The notes under the pieces are model-generated. The model was not told the DNA's origin. It saw only the letters and a program-made list of their open reading frames with translations, and ran no database searches. Position numbers and translations under genes: made by a program. 37,037 nt of DNA from Lachnospiraceae bacterium (lineage in GTDB: Bacteria > Bacillota > Clostridia > Lachnospirales > Lachnospiraceae), in the NCBI GenBank assembly GCA_009774395.1, contig VSNQ01000032.1:1-37037 (forward strand), in the 5' to 3' direction. This document shows, piece by piece, positions 1 through 7,564 of this stretch. The first letter of the stretch is position 1. Each line of letters starts with the position of its first letter.

Positions 1-74
1 CGCCTACGTTTTTTCTCCTACAATCTTGAAGAAATATCCTGCGCAATCTGAGCACTTATTTTCCTACAATTCCT
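1..74. repeat. Partial copy of palindromic element A
   Basis: These 74 bases are identical to 5659-5732, the right half of a complete 162-bp palindromic element. The left half would lie beyond the window edge. The last two bases overlap the stop codon of the O-methyltransferase gene, so the element abuts the end of the first operon. It has no coding capacity and is probably a non-autonomous MITE-like or REP-like repeat. Confidence 0.85.
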
Positions 75-720
75 AAACCTTTTTAAAGGAAAGCGTCACG
101 CCATCCCCCACCGGAAGAATCACCGTTTCCAACAAATCACTTCTAGTCAGCGCATCAAGATACTGCCGCATCCTTTTATAAATCGTACGATTTCTGCGTG
201 GAATTGCATACTTCGATTCCATAATCTCACCCTCCTGAAAAATATTGTCAGAAACCAACAATCCCTTCGGTTTTAGAAGCCGCAGTATATCAGGCAGGAA
301 ATGAATATACTGCCCCTTTGCCGCATCCATAAATATAAAATCATAACTCTCGTTCTCTGTGAGATGTTTCAGCACTTCAGCAGCATCCCCTTCCAGCAGA
401 GTAATCTCTTCCATTTTGCCAGCAAGTTCAAAATGCTCCTTCGCCTTTGCAATATATTTATCATACCGCTCAATTGTAGTAATATGACAGTTTTTTGGCG
501 TGAACGTGCTCATAAACAATGCGGAAAACCCAACCGCTGTCCCAACTTCCAAAATACGTTTTGGCTGTATCGAAGTCATCAAAAACCGCAAAAGCGACTG
601 CATCTGCGGACGGATAATTGGAACGTTGTCCTCTTTTGCTTCCTGTTCCAATTGATTTAACAGTGGCGGCAGCGTATGATCAAAAGAATGCAGAAATGCT
701 GCTAATCGTTCGTTGTCCAC
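73..720 (-). CDS. SAM-dependent O-methyltransferase (YrrM/TrmR-like, class I)
   Basis: A 215-residue protein of the methyltransferase 3 / catechol O-methyltransferase-like family. The SAM-binding motif I is visible as ILEVGTAVGFSALFM near residue 56, followed by an acidic ribose-binding position (TIERYD) and the YDFIFMDAAKGQY segment that holds the metal- and SAM-binding acids. In Bacillus the equivalent gene yrrM (trmR) sits near mltG and methylates 5-hydroxyuridine in the tRNA wobble position. That role is plausible here from similarity and context but is not proven. The start is GTG at 720, sharing one base with the TAG stop of the MltG-like gene, with GGAGG just upstream, so translation is probably coupled. 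It is the last gene of the operon. Confidence 0.85.
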   Translation of the reverse strand: MDNERLAAFLHSFDHTLPPLLNQLEQEAKEDNVPIIRPQMQSLLRFLMTSIQPKRILEVGTAVGFSALFMSTFTPKNCHITTIERYDKYIAKAKEHFELAGKMEEITLLEGDAAEVLKHLTENESYDFIFMDAAKGQYIHFLPDILRLLKPKGLLVSDNIFQEGEIMESKYAIPRRNRTIYKRMRQYLDALTRSDLLETVILPVGDGVTLSFKKV

Positions 721-1103
721 TATTCTTCCTCCGCTTCCTCATCCACGCCGCACATAACCCTTATCATTTCCTGTGCAGTCATAGCAGTGCTTAGCTCATA
801 TGTCCCTGCTTTAATCTCTCCTCTGTAATCGGAAAACAATTCTTGAAAGAAGAAAATATTCGCATCTGCAACTAGCCCTTTCTGCTCCAAGACCTTTGCA
901 AGCGCCATTGGCTTTACATCTTCCGATACAACAACGCTTACTGTTCTGCCCTCCCCCTGCGATATCGGAATATCAGCAAACACTTGATAACCAATTTCAT
1001 AGGCGCCCACTGCTAGACGGAATACGCCGAAAATTATTACCGCTGCCAGCGCTATCCGCACAATCATAGAAACAATCGCCCCCAAAAACTGTTTTGCACT
1101 CAT
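720..1103 (-). CDS. Short MltG-like (YceG) membrane protein lacking the catalytic domain
   Basis: A 127-residue protein with one membrane segment (about residues 11-32). It is followed by a region resembling the LysM-like N-terminal subdomain of the endolytic transglycosylase MltG (KPMALAKVLEQKGLV, then AGTYELSTAMTAQEMI). The lytic domain that normally follows, with its catalytic glutamate, is absent: the protein ends in an acidic tail just after that subdomain. The start ATG at 1103 follows a GGAGG overlapping the RNase J stop. A longer frame to 1211 only overlaps rnj out of frame. The position matches mltG/yrrL in Bacillus operons. It may be a regulatory or scaffold remnant of MltG; catalysis is unlikely. 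Confidence 0.7.
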   Translation of the reverse strand: MSAKQFLGAIVSMIVRIALAAVIIFGVFRLAVGAYEIGYQVFADIPISQGEGRTVSVVVSEDVKPMALAKVLEQKGLVADANIFFFQELFSDYRGEIKAGTYELSTAMTAQEMIRVMCGVDEEAEEE

Positions 1104-1108
1104 TCCCT

Positions 1109-2782
1109 CTAAACCTCCATAATAATTGGCAGAATCATTGGACGGCGTTTTGTCTTTTTCCACACAAATTCTCCAAGCGTATCCTTTATGGTAGCCTTTA
1201 TCTTGCCCCAATCTGTAATATTTTTCTTTAGGCAGGCAAGAACTGCTTTCTCAATAATCTTGCGTGCTTCGTCCATTAACTCATCCGATTCTTTTACATA
1301 GACAAAACCCCTTGATACAATATCTGGTCCGGAAAGCAGCTCACCGGACGCCCCATCCAAGGACATAACAGCAATAATAATGCCGTCCTCCGCCAAATGC
1401 TGCCTGTCACGCAGAACGACATTTCCTACATCACCAACGCCAAGTCCATCTACCAATACGGTGCCAACTGGTACTCTTCCTGTAATTTCCGCACTCTCCA
1501 TATCTAGGGAAAGCACATCACCAGACTGTAAAATAAATACGTCTTCTTTCTCGATACCTAGTTCCATTGCAAGCTTAGCCTGTGCTTTTAGATGTTTATA
1601 TTCACCGTGGATAGGAACTGCATACTTAGGCTTTGTCAGCGTATAAATCAGCTTAATTTCCTCCTGACAAGCGTGTCCTGATACATGTGTATCCTGAAAT
1701 ATAACATCTGCTCCCTTTTTAAACAGCTCATTAATTACTTTTGTAATCGCTTTCTCATTGCCGGGAATTGGACTAGAAGAAAAGATAATGGTATCGCCTT
1801 TTGCAATTGTAATTTTCTTATGCATCCCGCTTGCCATACGGCTTAATGCAGCCATGCTCTCCCCTTGGCTTCCGGTTGTAATAATAACCGTTTTATCCTT
1901 TGGATAATTTTTCAACCGTTCTATATCAATCAATGTATTGTCCGGAATACTAATACGATTTAAGTTGGAGGCTGTTTCAATAATATTGACCATACTCCGC
2001 CCCTCAACAACAACTTTCCTGCCAAATTTATCGGCAGTATTAATAATTTGCTGCACTCTATCCACATTGGAAGCAAAAGTTGCTATAATAATCCTTGTCT
2101 TTTTGTGTTCTTCAAACAGCGCATCAAAAACTGGCCCAAGCTTCTTCTCTGACGGCGTAAATCCCTGCCGTTCTGCATTGGTACTGTCACACATCAGCGC
2201 AAGCACACCCTTTTTCCCCAGTTCCGCAAAACGCTGCAAATCAATCGCATCACCATATACAGGCGTATAATCGACTTTAAAATCACCTGTATGCACTACT
2301 GTTCCTGCCGGAGAGTAAATTGCCAGCGCCGCTGCATCTACAATACTATGGTTTGTTTTAATAAATTCAATACGAAAACAGCCCAGATTAATATTCTGCC
2401 CAAACTTTACTACCTTTCTGCGTACATTGTGCATTAAGTTATGCTCTGTCAGCTTGTTCTCAATAATTCCCATTGTAAGCTTTGTCGCATATATTGGTAC
2501 ATTTAAGTCTTTCAGCACATAGGGCAGCGCACCAATATGATCCTCATGCCCATGCGTAATTACAAATCCCTTTACTCTATCCTGATTGTTCTTTAGGTAC
2601 GTTACATCAGGAATAACCAAATCGACACCGAGCATGTCATCCGCTGGAAAACTCAAACCGCAGTCCACCACAATAATACTGTCTTCATATTCAAAGGCAG
2701 TAATATTCATCCCAATCTGCTCAAGCCCTCCCAAGGGTATAATCTTAAGCTTCGCCGTATTATGTTGCTTGTTCTGTTTCAA
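1109..2782 (-). CDS. rnj: Ribonuclease J
   Basis: A 557-residue metallo-beta-lactamase/beta-CASP ribonuclease, full length for the family. The zinc-binding HGHEDH motif lies at residues 77-82. Further ligands are visible in TNHSIVD, HTGDFKVD and the late HGEYKHL segment, and the beta-CASP region carries STNAERQGFTPSE and IIATFASNVDRVQQI. RNase J has 5'-3' exonuclease and endonuclease activity in mRNA decay and rRNA maturation in Firmicutes. Whether this is the J1 or J2 type cannot be told here. The start is TTG at 2782, supported by AGGAGG six bases upstream. The gene ends five bases before the MltG-like gene. Confidence 0.95.
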   Translation of the reverse strand: MKQNKQHNTAKLKIIPLGGLEQIGMNITAFEYEDSIIVVDCGLSFPADDMLGVDLVIPDVTYLKNNQDRVKGFVITHGHEDHIGALPYVLKDLNVPIYATKLTMGIIENKLTEHNLMHNVRRKVVKFGQNINLGCFRIEFIKTNHSIVDAAALAIYSPAGTVVHTGDFKVDYTPVYGDAIDLQRFAELGKKGVLALMCDSTNAERQGFTPSEKKLGPVFDALFEEHKKTRIIIATFASNVDRVQQIINTADKFGRKVVVEGRSMVNIIETASNLNRISIPDNTLIDIERLKNYPKDKTVIITTGSQGESMAALSRMASGMHKKITIAKGDTIIFSSSPIPGNEKAITKVINELFKKGADVIFQDTHVSGHACQEEIKLIYTLTKPKYAVPIHGEYKHLKAQAKLAMELGIEKEDVFILQSGDVLSLDMESAEITGRVPVGTVLVDGLGVGDVGNVVLRDRQHLAEDGIIIAVMSLDGASGELLSGPDIVSRGFVYVKESDELMDEARKIIEKAVLACLKKNITDWGKIKATIKDTLGEFVWKKTKRRPMILPIIMEV

Positions 2783-2816
2783 AATAAACCTCCTAAATTA
2801 CTATTCACCGTTCTTT

Positions 2817-3074
2817 TTAAATTAGGTCAATGTCCTCCAGCATATTTTCAAAAACGCCTGAAACAGCCTCCAATTCCGCTTCCTCCTCGACCATACTGTA
2901 AACCTGCTCATGTTCCTCTGCTCCGGATTCCGCTCTTAAAATATATGCGTTGCCATCTTCCTCCTCGTCCGCATCCGTTACCAGAATATAATTCACCCCG
3001 CCTATGGTCGTCTGCTCCAAAACAAAAAATTCCACAGTTTCTCCGCCCTCTGGCATAAAGGTAATTTTCTCCAT
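2817..3074 (-). CDS. DUF1292 family protein (YrzB-like)
   Basis: An 85-residue, very acidic protein of the DUF1292 family. It has the typical pattern: an N-terminal strand-rich part (EKITFMPEGGETVEFFVLEQ), a motif around residue 25 (GGVNYILVTDAD), and an acidic end. The family has no established function but is regularly found between ruvX and the next gene in Firmicutes. ATG at 3074 is preferred because TGGAGG lies nine bases upstream. An in-frame GTG at 3098 would overlap ruvX and consume that ribosome site. Confidence 0.85.
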   Translation of the reverse strand: MEKITFMPEGGETVEFFVLEQTTIGGVNYILVTDADEEEDGNAYILRAESGAEEHEQVYSMVEEEAELEAVSGVFENMLEDIDLI

Positions 3075-3090
3075 TCTAAGCAACCTCCAT

Positions 3091-3525
3091 TCATTCACTT
3101 TGCTTATTTCTGCAAAAATCCAAATATCCCTGCAAAATAAAAACTGCCGCTATTTTATCGACGTGTTCTTTCCTATTTTCACGTCTGATACCGGCCTCAA
3201 TCATTGCTTTATCTGCTGCTACTGTAGTTAACCGCTCATCCCACAACTGTACTGTTAAGCCCGTTCTACGCTCTAACATTTCTTGAAAGGCAAGTGTTTT
3301 CTCTGCCCGTTCTCCAAGTGAATCGTTCATGTTCTTAGGATACCCAAGAATTATCTCGTCTACTTCATATGCAACAATTAATTCTTCAATTCTTGCCAGC
3401 GTCTGCCGCAGCTTGTCCTCATACTTTCTCCGTACAATCTCAATTCCCTGTGCCGTAATCAACAGTGGGTCGCTAATGGCTACGCCAACCGTCTTCGACC
3501 CAAAATCAAGTCCCATCTTCCTCAT
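3091..3525 (-). CDS. ruvX: Holliday junction resolvase-like protein RuvX/YqgF
   Basis: A 144-residue RNase H-fold protein of the YqgF family. The N-terminal GLDFGSKTVGVAISDP carries the first catalytic aspartate, EIILGYPKNMNDSLGERAE is the central conserved segment, and LWDERLTTVAA with a later HVDKIAA supplies the other acids. The family is implicated in pre-16S rRNA 5' processing and was earlier proposed as a Holliday junction resolvase. ATG at 3525 has GGAGG seven bases upstream. A longer frame to 3645 reads into a non-homologous intergenic region and was rejected. Confidence 0.93.
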   Translation of the reverse strand: MRKMGLDFGSKTVGVAISDPLLITAQGIEIVRRKYEDKLRQTLARIEELIVAYEVDEIILGYPKNMNDSLGERAEKTLAFQEMLERRTGLTVQLWDERLTTVAADKAMIEAGIRRENRKEHVDKIAAVFILQGYLDFCRNKQSE

Positions 3526-3722
3526 GTATATACCTCCAGCGTACATTATACGCCTACAAATTATACTCATGGTTACTATAATCTGCCAAATCACCCGACT
3601 CACGAGCGGGAAGCATCGTGAATATGTGTAAATATGACTGCTCATAAGTATAAACGCTTAACGCACCGCCTGCAACGGCACCCCCTCCATGAGAAGAACG
3701 CATGGATATCACCGGAAACCAA
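3526..3722. other. 197-bp spacer between ireB and ruvX
   Basis: This spacer is longer than the other gaps in the operon. I see no gene in it. A 12-mer at 3597-3608 (GACTCACGAGCG) recurs inverted at 5735-5746 beside element A and resembles the ends of element B, so the spacer may hold an eroded repeat. Confidence 0.35.
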
Positions 3723-4004
3723 TTACCGGAATGGCTGCCATCCTGCATTCCGAATATAGGATTTCAGCATTTCTTCCACAAGCTCGTCCCGCTCCACTCG
3801 CATAATCATAGCTCTAGCACCTTTATGACTCGTAATATATGTGGGATCGCCTGACATAATATATCCTACTATCTGATTTACCGGATTGTACCCTTTCTCT
3901 GTCAGAGCAGCATATACAGAAGCCATTACATCATGTACGGAATTACCCCCGCTCAAATCGTCGGGCGCAATCTGTATGTATTGTGTACGAGTTAAATCTT
4001 CCAT
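3723..4004 (-). CDS. ireB: IreB/ReoM family regulatory phosphoprotein (DUF965, UPF0297)
   Basis: A 93-residue protein matching the IreB family, with the core KGYNPVNQIVGYIMSGDPTY at about residues 38-57 and the later RDELVEEMLK segment. In Enterococcus and Listeria, IreB/ReoM is a substrate of the PASTA kinase (IreK/PrkA) that controls cell-wall synthesis, in Listeria by regulating MurA turnover by ClpCP. The phosphorylated threonine region would be near the N-terminus, where this protein has T5 and T7 (inference). ATG at 4004 follows AAGGAG. It is the first gene of the operon leading to ruvX, DUF1292 and rnj, the usual Firmicute order. Confidence 0.93.
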   Translation of the reverse strand: MEDLTRTQYIQIAPDDLSGGNSVHDVMASVYAALTEKGYNPVNQIVGYIMSGDPTYITSHKGARAMIMRVERDELVEEMLKSYIRNAGWQPFR

Positions 4005-4059
4005 TTGTCTATGCTCCTTCCATCAAATCGGGTTTCCGACTTTTTGCATTGTTAAATCT

Positions 4060-4088
4060 ATCATAACTTAATCTCTGCGAAAATTCAA
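4060..4088 (-). promoter_or_regulatory. Sigma-A promoter of the ireB-ruvX-rnj operon
   Basis: On the minus strand, TTGAAT (4083-4088) and TATGAT (4060-4065) are separated by exactly 17 bases. The -10 lies about 55 bases upstream of the ireB start. Confidence 0.7.
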
Positions 4089-4143
4089 CTCTTCTTTGCA
4101 TACAATTTTATAAATTGTGATAAACGAATAAACTTTCACCGTT

Positions 4144-5514
4144 CTATTGTATTGATAACAGCATAATGTCCTCTTGCAAAACACCCGTTATTTTACCGTG
4201 TACAATTTGATTTGACAGTATTTGTCCATACTGCGCTTTCACTGCTGCTTTTACATATTCCCTTGTATGCCCAATCCAATATTTTTCGCCGGATAGTTCT
4301 TTTTCCTCCTCCATCAGCACGTCTACTTCTTTCCCTAGATAAAAACTACGAAACTGTTTTGACGCTTCCTGCTCAATTTTCTGCAATTCTTGGCTTCTTT
4401 GTGCCTTTATCTGCTCTGGCACCTGTTGCTGCATTTCGGCAGCTTTTGTTTCTTTGCGCCTAGAATACTTAAAAATATGCATTTCAAAAAATGCCGCTGC
4501 TTCGACAAACTGTTTTGTCTGCCCAAATTCCTCCTCCGTTTCTGCCGGAAATCCTGTAATAATATCCGTAGTAATTGCCGGATGCACAAACGCCTTACGC
4601 AGAAGCGCAACGCCCTCCATATACTGTTCTGGGGTATAATGGCGGTTCATGCGCTTTAATGTTTCCGCACATCCGCTTTGCAATGATAAATGAAAATGTG
4701 GACAGAGATGTTGCATATCCGCAAGTTTTCTTACAAATTCCTGCGTTATAATCCGCGGCTCCAGCGAACCAAGACGAATCCGTTCCACGCCGGCAATTTT
4801 ATCAATCGCCTGCAATAACGCAAGCAAATGTCTGCTGTTTTTACTGAAATTCTTATGATTTACAACATCTTCATGTAACACAGATTCTTCTGCGAAATCA
4901 GCGCCATATGAACTAATATGAATTCCCGTAAGAACAAACTCCTTATAGCCTGCTGCCACAAGCCCTTGTATCTCCAACAATATATCTGCTTGCTTACGGC
5001 TTCGCACGCGCCCTCTCGCATAAGGAATAATACAATATGTGCAAAATTGGTTGCAGCCGTCTTGAATTTTAATATAAGCGCGTGTATGTTCCTGCGTACC
5101 AGTCAGCTTCATTTCCTCATATTCCTTGGTGTGGCTAATATCAATTATGCTTTCTTCTCGAACATCCATTCCATTAAGATAACGTTCCAAAATATCTGCT
5201 ATATTCTTTTTCTTATTGTTGCCAATGATTAAGTCGACTGCTTCCTCGGCTTTGGCGGCTGAGGGATCGGACTGCACATAGCACCCTACAGCCACCACAA
5301 CTGCCTGTGGGTTTGTTTTTTTTGCCTTGTGCAGCATCTGGCGGCTCTTGCGGTCGGCTATATTCGTCACCGTACAAGTATTTACAATATAAATATCCGC
5401 TTTTTCCTCAAATGGTACAATCTGATAGCCCTTCTGGATAAGTGACTGCAGCATTGCGTCCATTTCATAGGCGTTTACCTTGCAGCCAAGGTTGTGAAAT
5501 GCAACCGTCTTCAT
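4144..5514 (-). CDS. mtaB: tRNA N6-threonylcarbamoyladenosine methylthiotransferase MtaB
   Basis: A 456-residue methylthiotransferase that makes ms2t6A37 in tRNA. It has the three-part family layout. The N-terminal UPF0004 domain has cysteines C11 (NLGCKVN), C47 (NTCTVT) and C78 (VGCYV) for the auxiliary 4Fe-4S cluster. The radical SAM domain has C154, C158 and C161 (CNQFCTYC). A TRAM-like C-terminal segment follows. The NLGCKVN start and the CIIPYARGRVRSR segment favour MtaB over MiaB. Length is close to Bacillus YqeV. ATG at 5514 has AAGGGGG six bases upstream. No promoter was identified with confidence. Confidence 0.94.
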   Translation of the reverse strand: MKTVAFHNLGCKVNAYEMDAMLQSLIQKGYQIVPFEEKADIYIVNTCTVTNIADRKSRQMLHKAKKTNPQAVVVAVGCYVQSDPSAAKAEEAVDLIIGNNKKKNIADILERYLNGMDVREESIIDISHTKEYEEMKLTGTQEHTRAYIKIQDGCNQFCTYCIIPYARGRVRSRKQADILLEIQGLVAAGYKEFVLTGIHISSYGADFAEESVLHEDVVNHKNFSKNSRHLLALLQAIDKIAGVERIRLGSLEPRIITQEFVRKLADMQHLCPHFHLSLQSGCAETLKRMNRHYTPEQYMEGVALLRKAFVHPAITTDIITGFPAETEEEFGQTKQFVEAAAFFEMHIFKYSRRKETKAAEMQQQVPEQIKAQRSQELQKIEQEASKQFRSFYLGKEVDVLMEEEKELSGEKYWIGHTREYVKAAVKAQYGQILSNQIVHGKITGVLQEDIMLLSIQ

Positions 5515-5572
5515 GGAATTCCCCCTTATCTATACGCACGACCGATAGATTTTAAAATATGATTCAAGATAC

Positions 5573-5734
5573 TAAGGAACTGTAGAAAAATAAGTGACAC
5601 ATCTTGCTTGTCTATTTCTCCAATCTTGCAGGAGAAAAAGCCTCGCCGTAGCCCGCTACGCCTACGTTTTTTCTCCTACAATCTTGAAGAAATATCCTGC
5701 GCAATCTGAGCACTTATTTTCCTACAATTCCTTA
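5573..5734. repeat. Complete palindromic element A (162 bp, TA-flanked, MITE-like)
   Basis: The outer arms 5573-5596 and 5711-5734 are 24-bp inverted repeats with two mismatches. Inner arms 5611-5639 and 5667-5694 also pair imperfectly, and the apex CGTAGCCCGCTACG (5647-5660) closes the hairpin. The ends read TA-AGGAAC and ATTCCT-TA, consistent with a TA target duplication of the IS630/Tc1-mariner type. The right half is duplicated exactly at 1-74. It has no open frame and may be a non-autonomous element mobilised in trans. Confidence 0.8.
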
Positions 5735-5860
5735 CGCTCGTGAGTCTACGTTATTGACAAACTTTCATGTTCGCCAGTACAAATTCCGTGCATTTGTCAA
5801 TTTGCACATTTTTTTTGAATATTTTCGTCATTTTTCAGGACAACTGTTTTCTATCTTCGG

Positions 5861-5889
5861 TTGACTTTTCCCTTATTTACCTTTATTAT
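5861..5889 (+). promoter_or_regulatory. Sigma-A promoter of the HPr-like gene
   Basis: TTGACT (5861-5866) and TATTAT (5884-5889) have a 17-base spacer and lie just upstream of a strong ribosome site (AAGGAGG, eight bases before ATG 5923). Confidence 0.8.
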
Positions 5890-5922
5890 TAAAAAGGAAG
5901 TATAAAAAAGGAGGTAGTCAGA

Positions 5923-6153
5923 ATGAAGACTGTTCAGATTTCTTTAAACTCAATTGACAAAGTAAAGTCCTTTGTTAATGATATCACAAAATTCGATTAC
6001 GATTTCGACCTTGTATCCGGTAGATACGTTATCGACGCAAAATCAATTATGGGTATTTTCAGCTTGGATTTGTCAAAGCCAATCGACTTGAACATCCATA
6101 CAGAGGGCAGCACAGACGATATTATGGCAGTTTTAAAAGATTATTTAGTTTAA
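5923..6153 (+). CDS. Degenerate HPr-family protein lacking the active-site histidine
   Basis: A 76-residue protein that aligns with the PTS phosphocarrier HPr through its second half. TKFDYDFDL and AKSIMGIFSLDL match the HPr helix and the regulatory serine motif (KSIMGVMSLGI), so S41 corresponds to HPr Ser46. The active histidine of HPr (His15 in HARP) falls at S10 here, so phosphotransfer from Enzyme I should not be possible. It may act as a regulator or HPr decoy, for example with HPr kinase or CcpA; this is inference. It is monocistronic, with its own promoter, ribosome site and terminator. Confidence 0.82.
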   Translation: MKTVQISLNSIDKVKSFVNDITKFDYDFDLVSGRYVIDAKSIMGIFSLDLSKPIDLNIHTEGSTDDIMAVLKDYLV

Positions 6154-6259
6154 TCTTTGCTTTGCAGCGTATATATTTTAATGCAATTTATATACATACT
6201 CTGCCACAGTGATTCCGCTTCGTTATCGTATTACAACTTTATAACAAAGCAGACAAATG

Positions 6260-6303
6260 GCATGGAAAAGTGTTCTTATCGGATTCTTTTTCCATGCTTT
6301 TTT
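6260..6303 (+). terminator. Rho-independent terminator of the HPr-like gene
   Basis: GCATGGAAAAG (6260-6270) pairs with CTTTTTCCATGC (6286-6297, one bulged T) and is followed by six T at 6298-6303. It lies about 100 bases past the stop. Confidence 0.85.
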
Positions 6304-6360
6304 GCTGCTCAAACTTATCAGACTTTGCAGCATAGTGCAAAGCCCTAAGCTGAATTCTTA

Positions 6361-7539
6361 CTACACCACTTCGATCACTTCATCCGTTTCCAGTGCGGTC
6401 TTTACCAGCGCGTCAATCCCTTCATCCAAATTCGTTTCATGCCGCCGAATAATATTTAAGTTCGGTTTCGTGACCGGATGTTTCGCTACAAAAATCGTAC
6501 AGCAGTCCTCAAACGGCAGAATTGATGTTTCATAAGTATGGATCTGCTCTGAAACCGTTACTATCTCCTGCTTGTCAAACCCAATGAGCGGTCGGTAAAC
6601 GGGAAGCGTACAGACATCATTGGTTGCCATTAACGACTGCATTGTCTGTGACGCCACCTGCCCAATGCTCTCCCCTGTTATCAGTCCCAGACAGCCCGAT
6701 TCCAGCGCAAGATGCTCTGCAATCCGCATCATATAACGACGCATAATAATGGTTAGTTCATCATGTGGGCATTTATCATAAATATAAAGCTGAATATCCG
6801 TAAAATTTATGACATGAAGTCGAATCGGCCCACTAAACCGCGCCACATATTTTGCTAAATCTACAACTTTCTGCTTTGCACGGTCACTGGTATAAGGCGG
6901 CGCGTGAAAATACACTGCATCAATTTTTACCCCACGCTTTGCAATCATATATCCAGCAACAGGAGAGTCAATACCGCCTGATAACAGCAGCATTCCCTTA
7001 CCGTTCGTTCCTATAGGAAGCCCGCCCGGTCCTGCAATTACCAGTGAATAAATATAAATCATCTCGCGAATTTCAATATGCAGCATAATATCTGGTTTAT
7101 GCACATCAACGCGAATTTCAGGAAACGCATTTAAAACAGCCTCCCCAATATCACAGTTCATCTCCATTGAATTTTTTGGATAATTTTTCCGTGCTCTGCG
7201 TGCCTCCACTTTAAATGTCATATGCTTGTCGGGATAAACCCGATCCATATAGCTGACAACCTCCTCACAAAGCTTCTCAAAGCCGCAGTCTTCCACCTTT
7301 ACCACCGGACAAATACCAGATATACCAAATACCGTTTTTAAATTTTCTACAGTTTCATCAAAATCAAACGCACTTAGCGCATTGACATAAATCCGCCCCT
7401 GCGATTTCGTCACTTCAAATTCCCCGTCGCAGCGCCGCAGCGCATAACGAATTTGGTCGCAAAGGCGGTCTTCAAAAATATATCTGTTTTTTCCCTTGAC
7501 TCCAATCTCTGCGTATTTTATTAAAAATGATTTGTACAT
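6361..7539 (-). CDS. thiI: tRNA 4-thiouridine sulfurtransferase ThiI (no rhodanese domain)
   Basis: A 392-residue ThiI, which makes 4-thiouridine at tRNA position 8 and may supply sulfur for thiamine. The order is an N-terminal ferredoxin-like part (MYKSFLIKYAEIGVKGKN), a THUMP domain (about residues 60-165), then the PP-loop AANH domain with SGGIDS at 187-192. The C-terminal rhodanese extension of E. coli ThiI is missing, as is usual in Firmicutes. The conserved cysteines in LPFEDCCTIF are kept. It starts 25 bases downstream of the cysteine desulfurase stop, so the sulfur donor enzyme is encoded in the same operon. Confidence 0.95.
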   Translation of the reverse strand: MYKSFLIKYAEIGVKGKNRYIFEDRLCDQIRYALRRCDGEFEVTKSQGRIYVNALSAFDFDETVENLKTVFGISGICPVVKVEDCGFEKLCEEVVSYMDRVYPDKHMTFKVEARRARKNYPKNSMEMNCDIGEAVLNAFPEIRVDVHKPDIMLHIEIREMIYIYSLVIAGPGGLPIGTNGKGMLLLSGGIDSPVAGYMIAKRGVKIDAVYFHAPPYTSDRAKQKVVDLAKYVARFSGPIRLHVINFTDIQLYIYDKCPHDELTIIMRRYMMRIAEHLALESGCLGLITGESIGQVASQTMQSLMATNDVCTLPVYRPLIGFDKQEIVTVSEQIHTYETSILPFEDCCTIFVAKHPVTKPNLNIIRRHETNLDEGIDALVKTALETDEVIEVV

Positions 7540-7564
7540 TCTTCTCTCCTTACTTTTCCCGAAA

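Larger units (their letters stand above)
5515..5922. other. 408-bp divergent intergenic region between mtaB and the HPr-like gene
   Basis: It contains the complete palindromic element A (5573-5734). It also has a 9-bp inverted repeat ATTGACAAA/TTTGTCAAT (5753-5761 and 5793-5801) with a 31-base loop, and the promoter of the HPr-like gene. No coding sequence was found. Confidence 0.7.
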
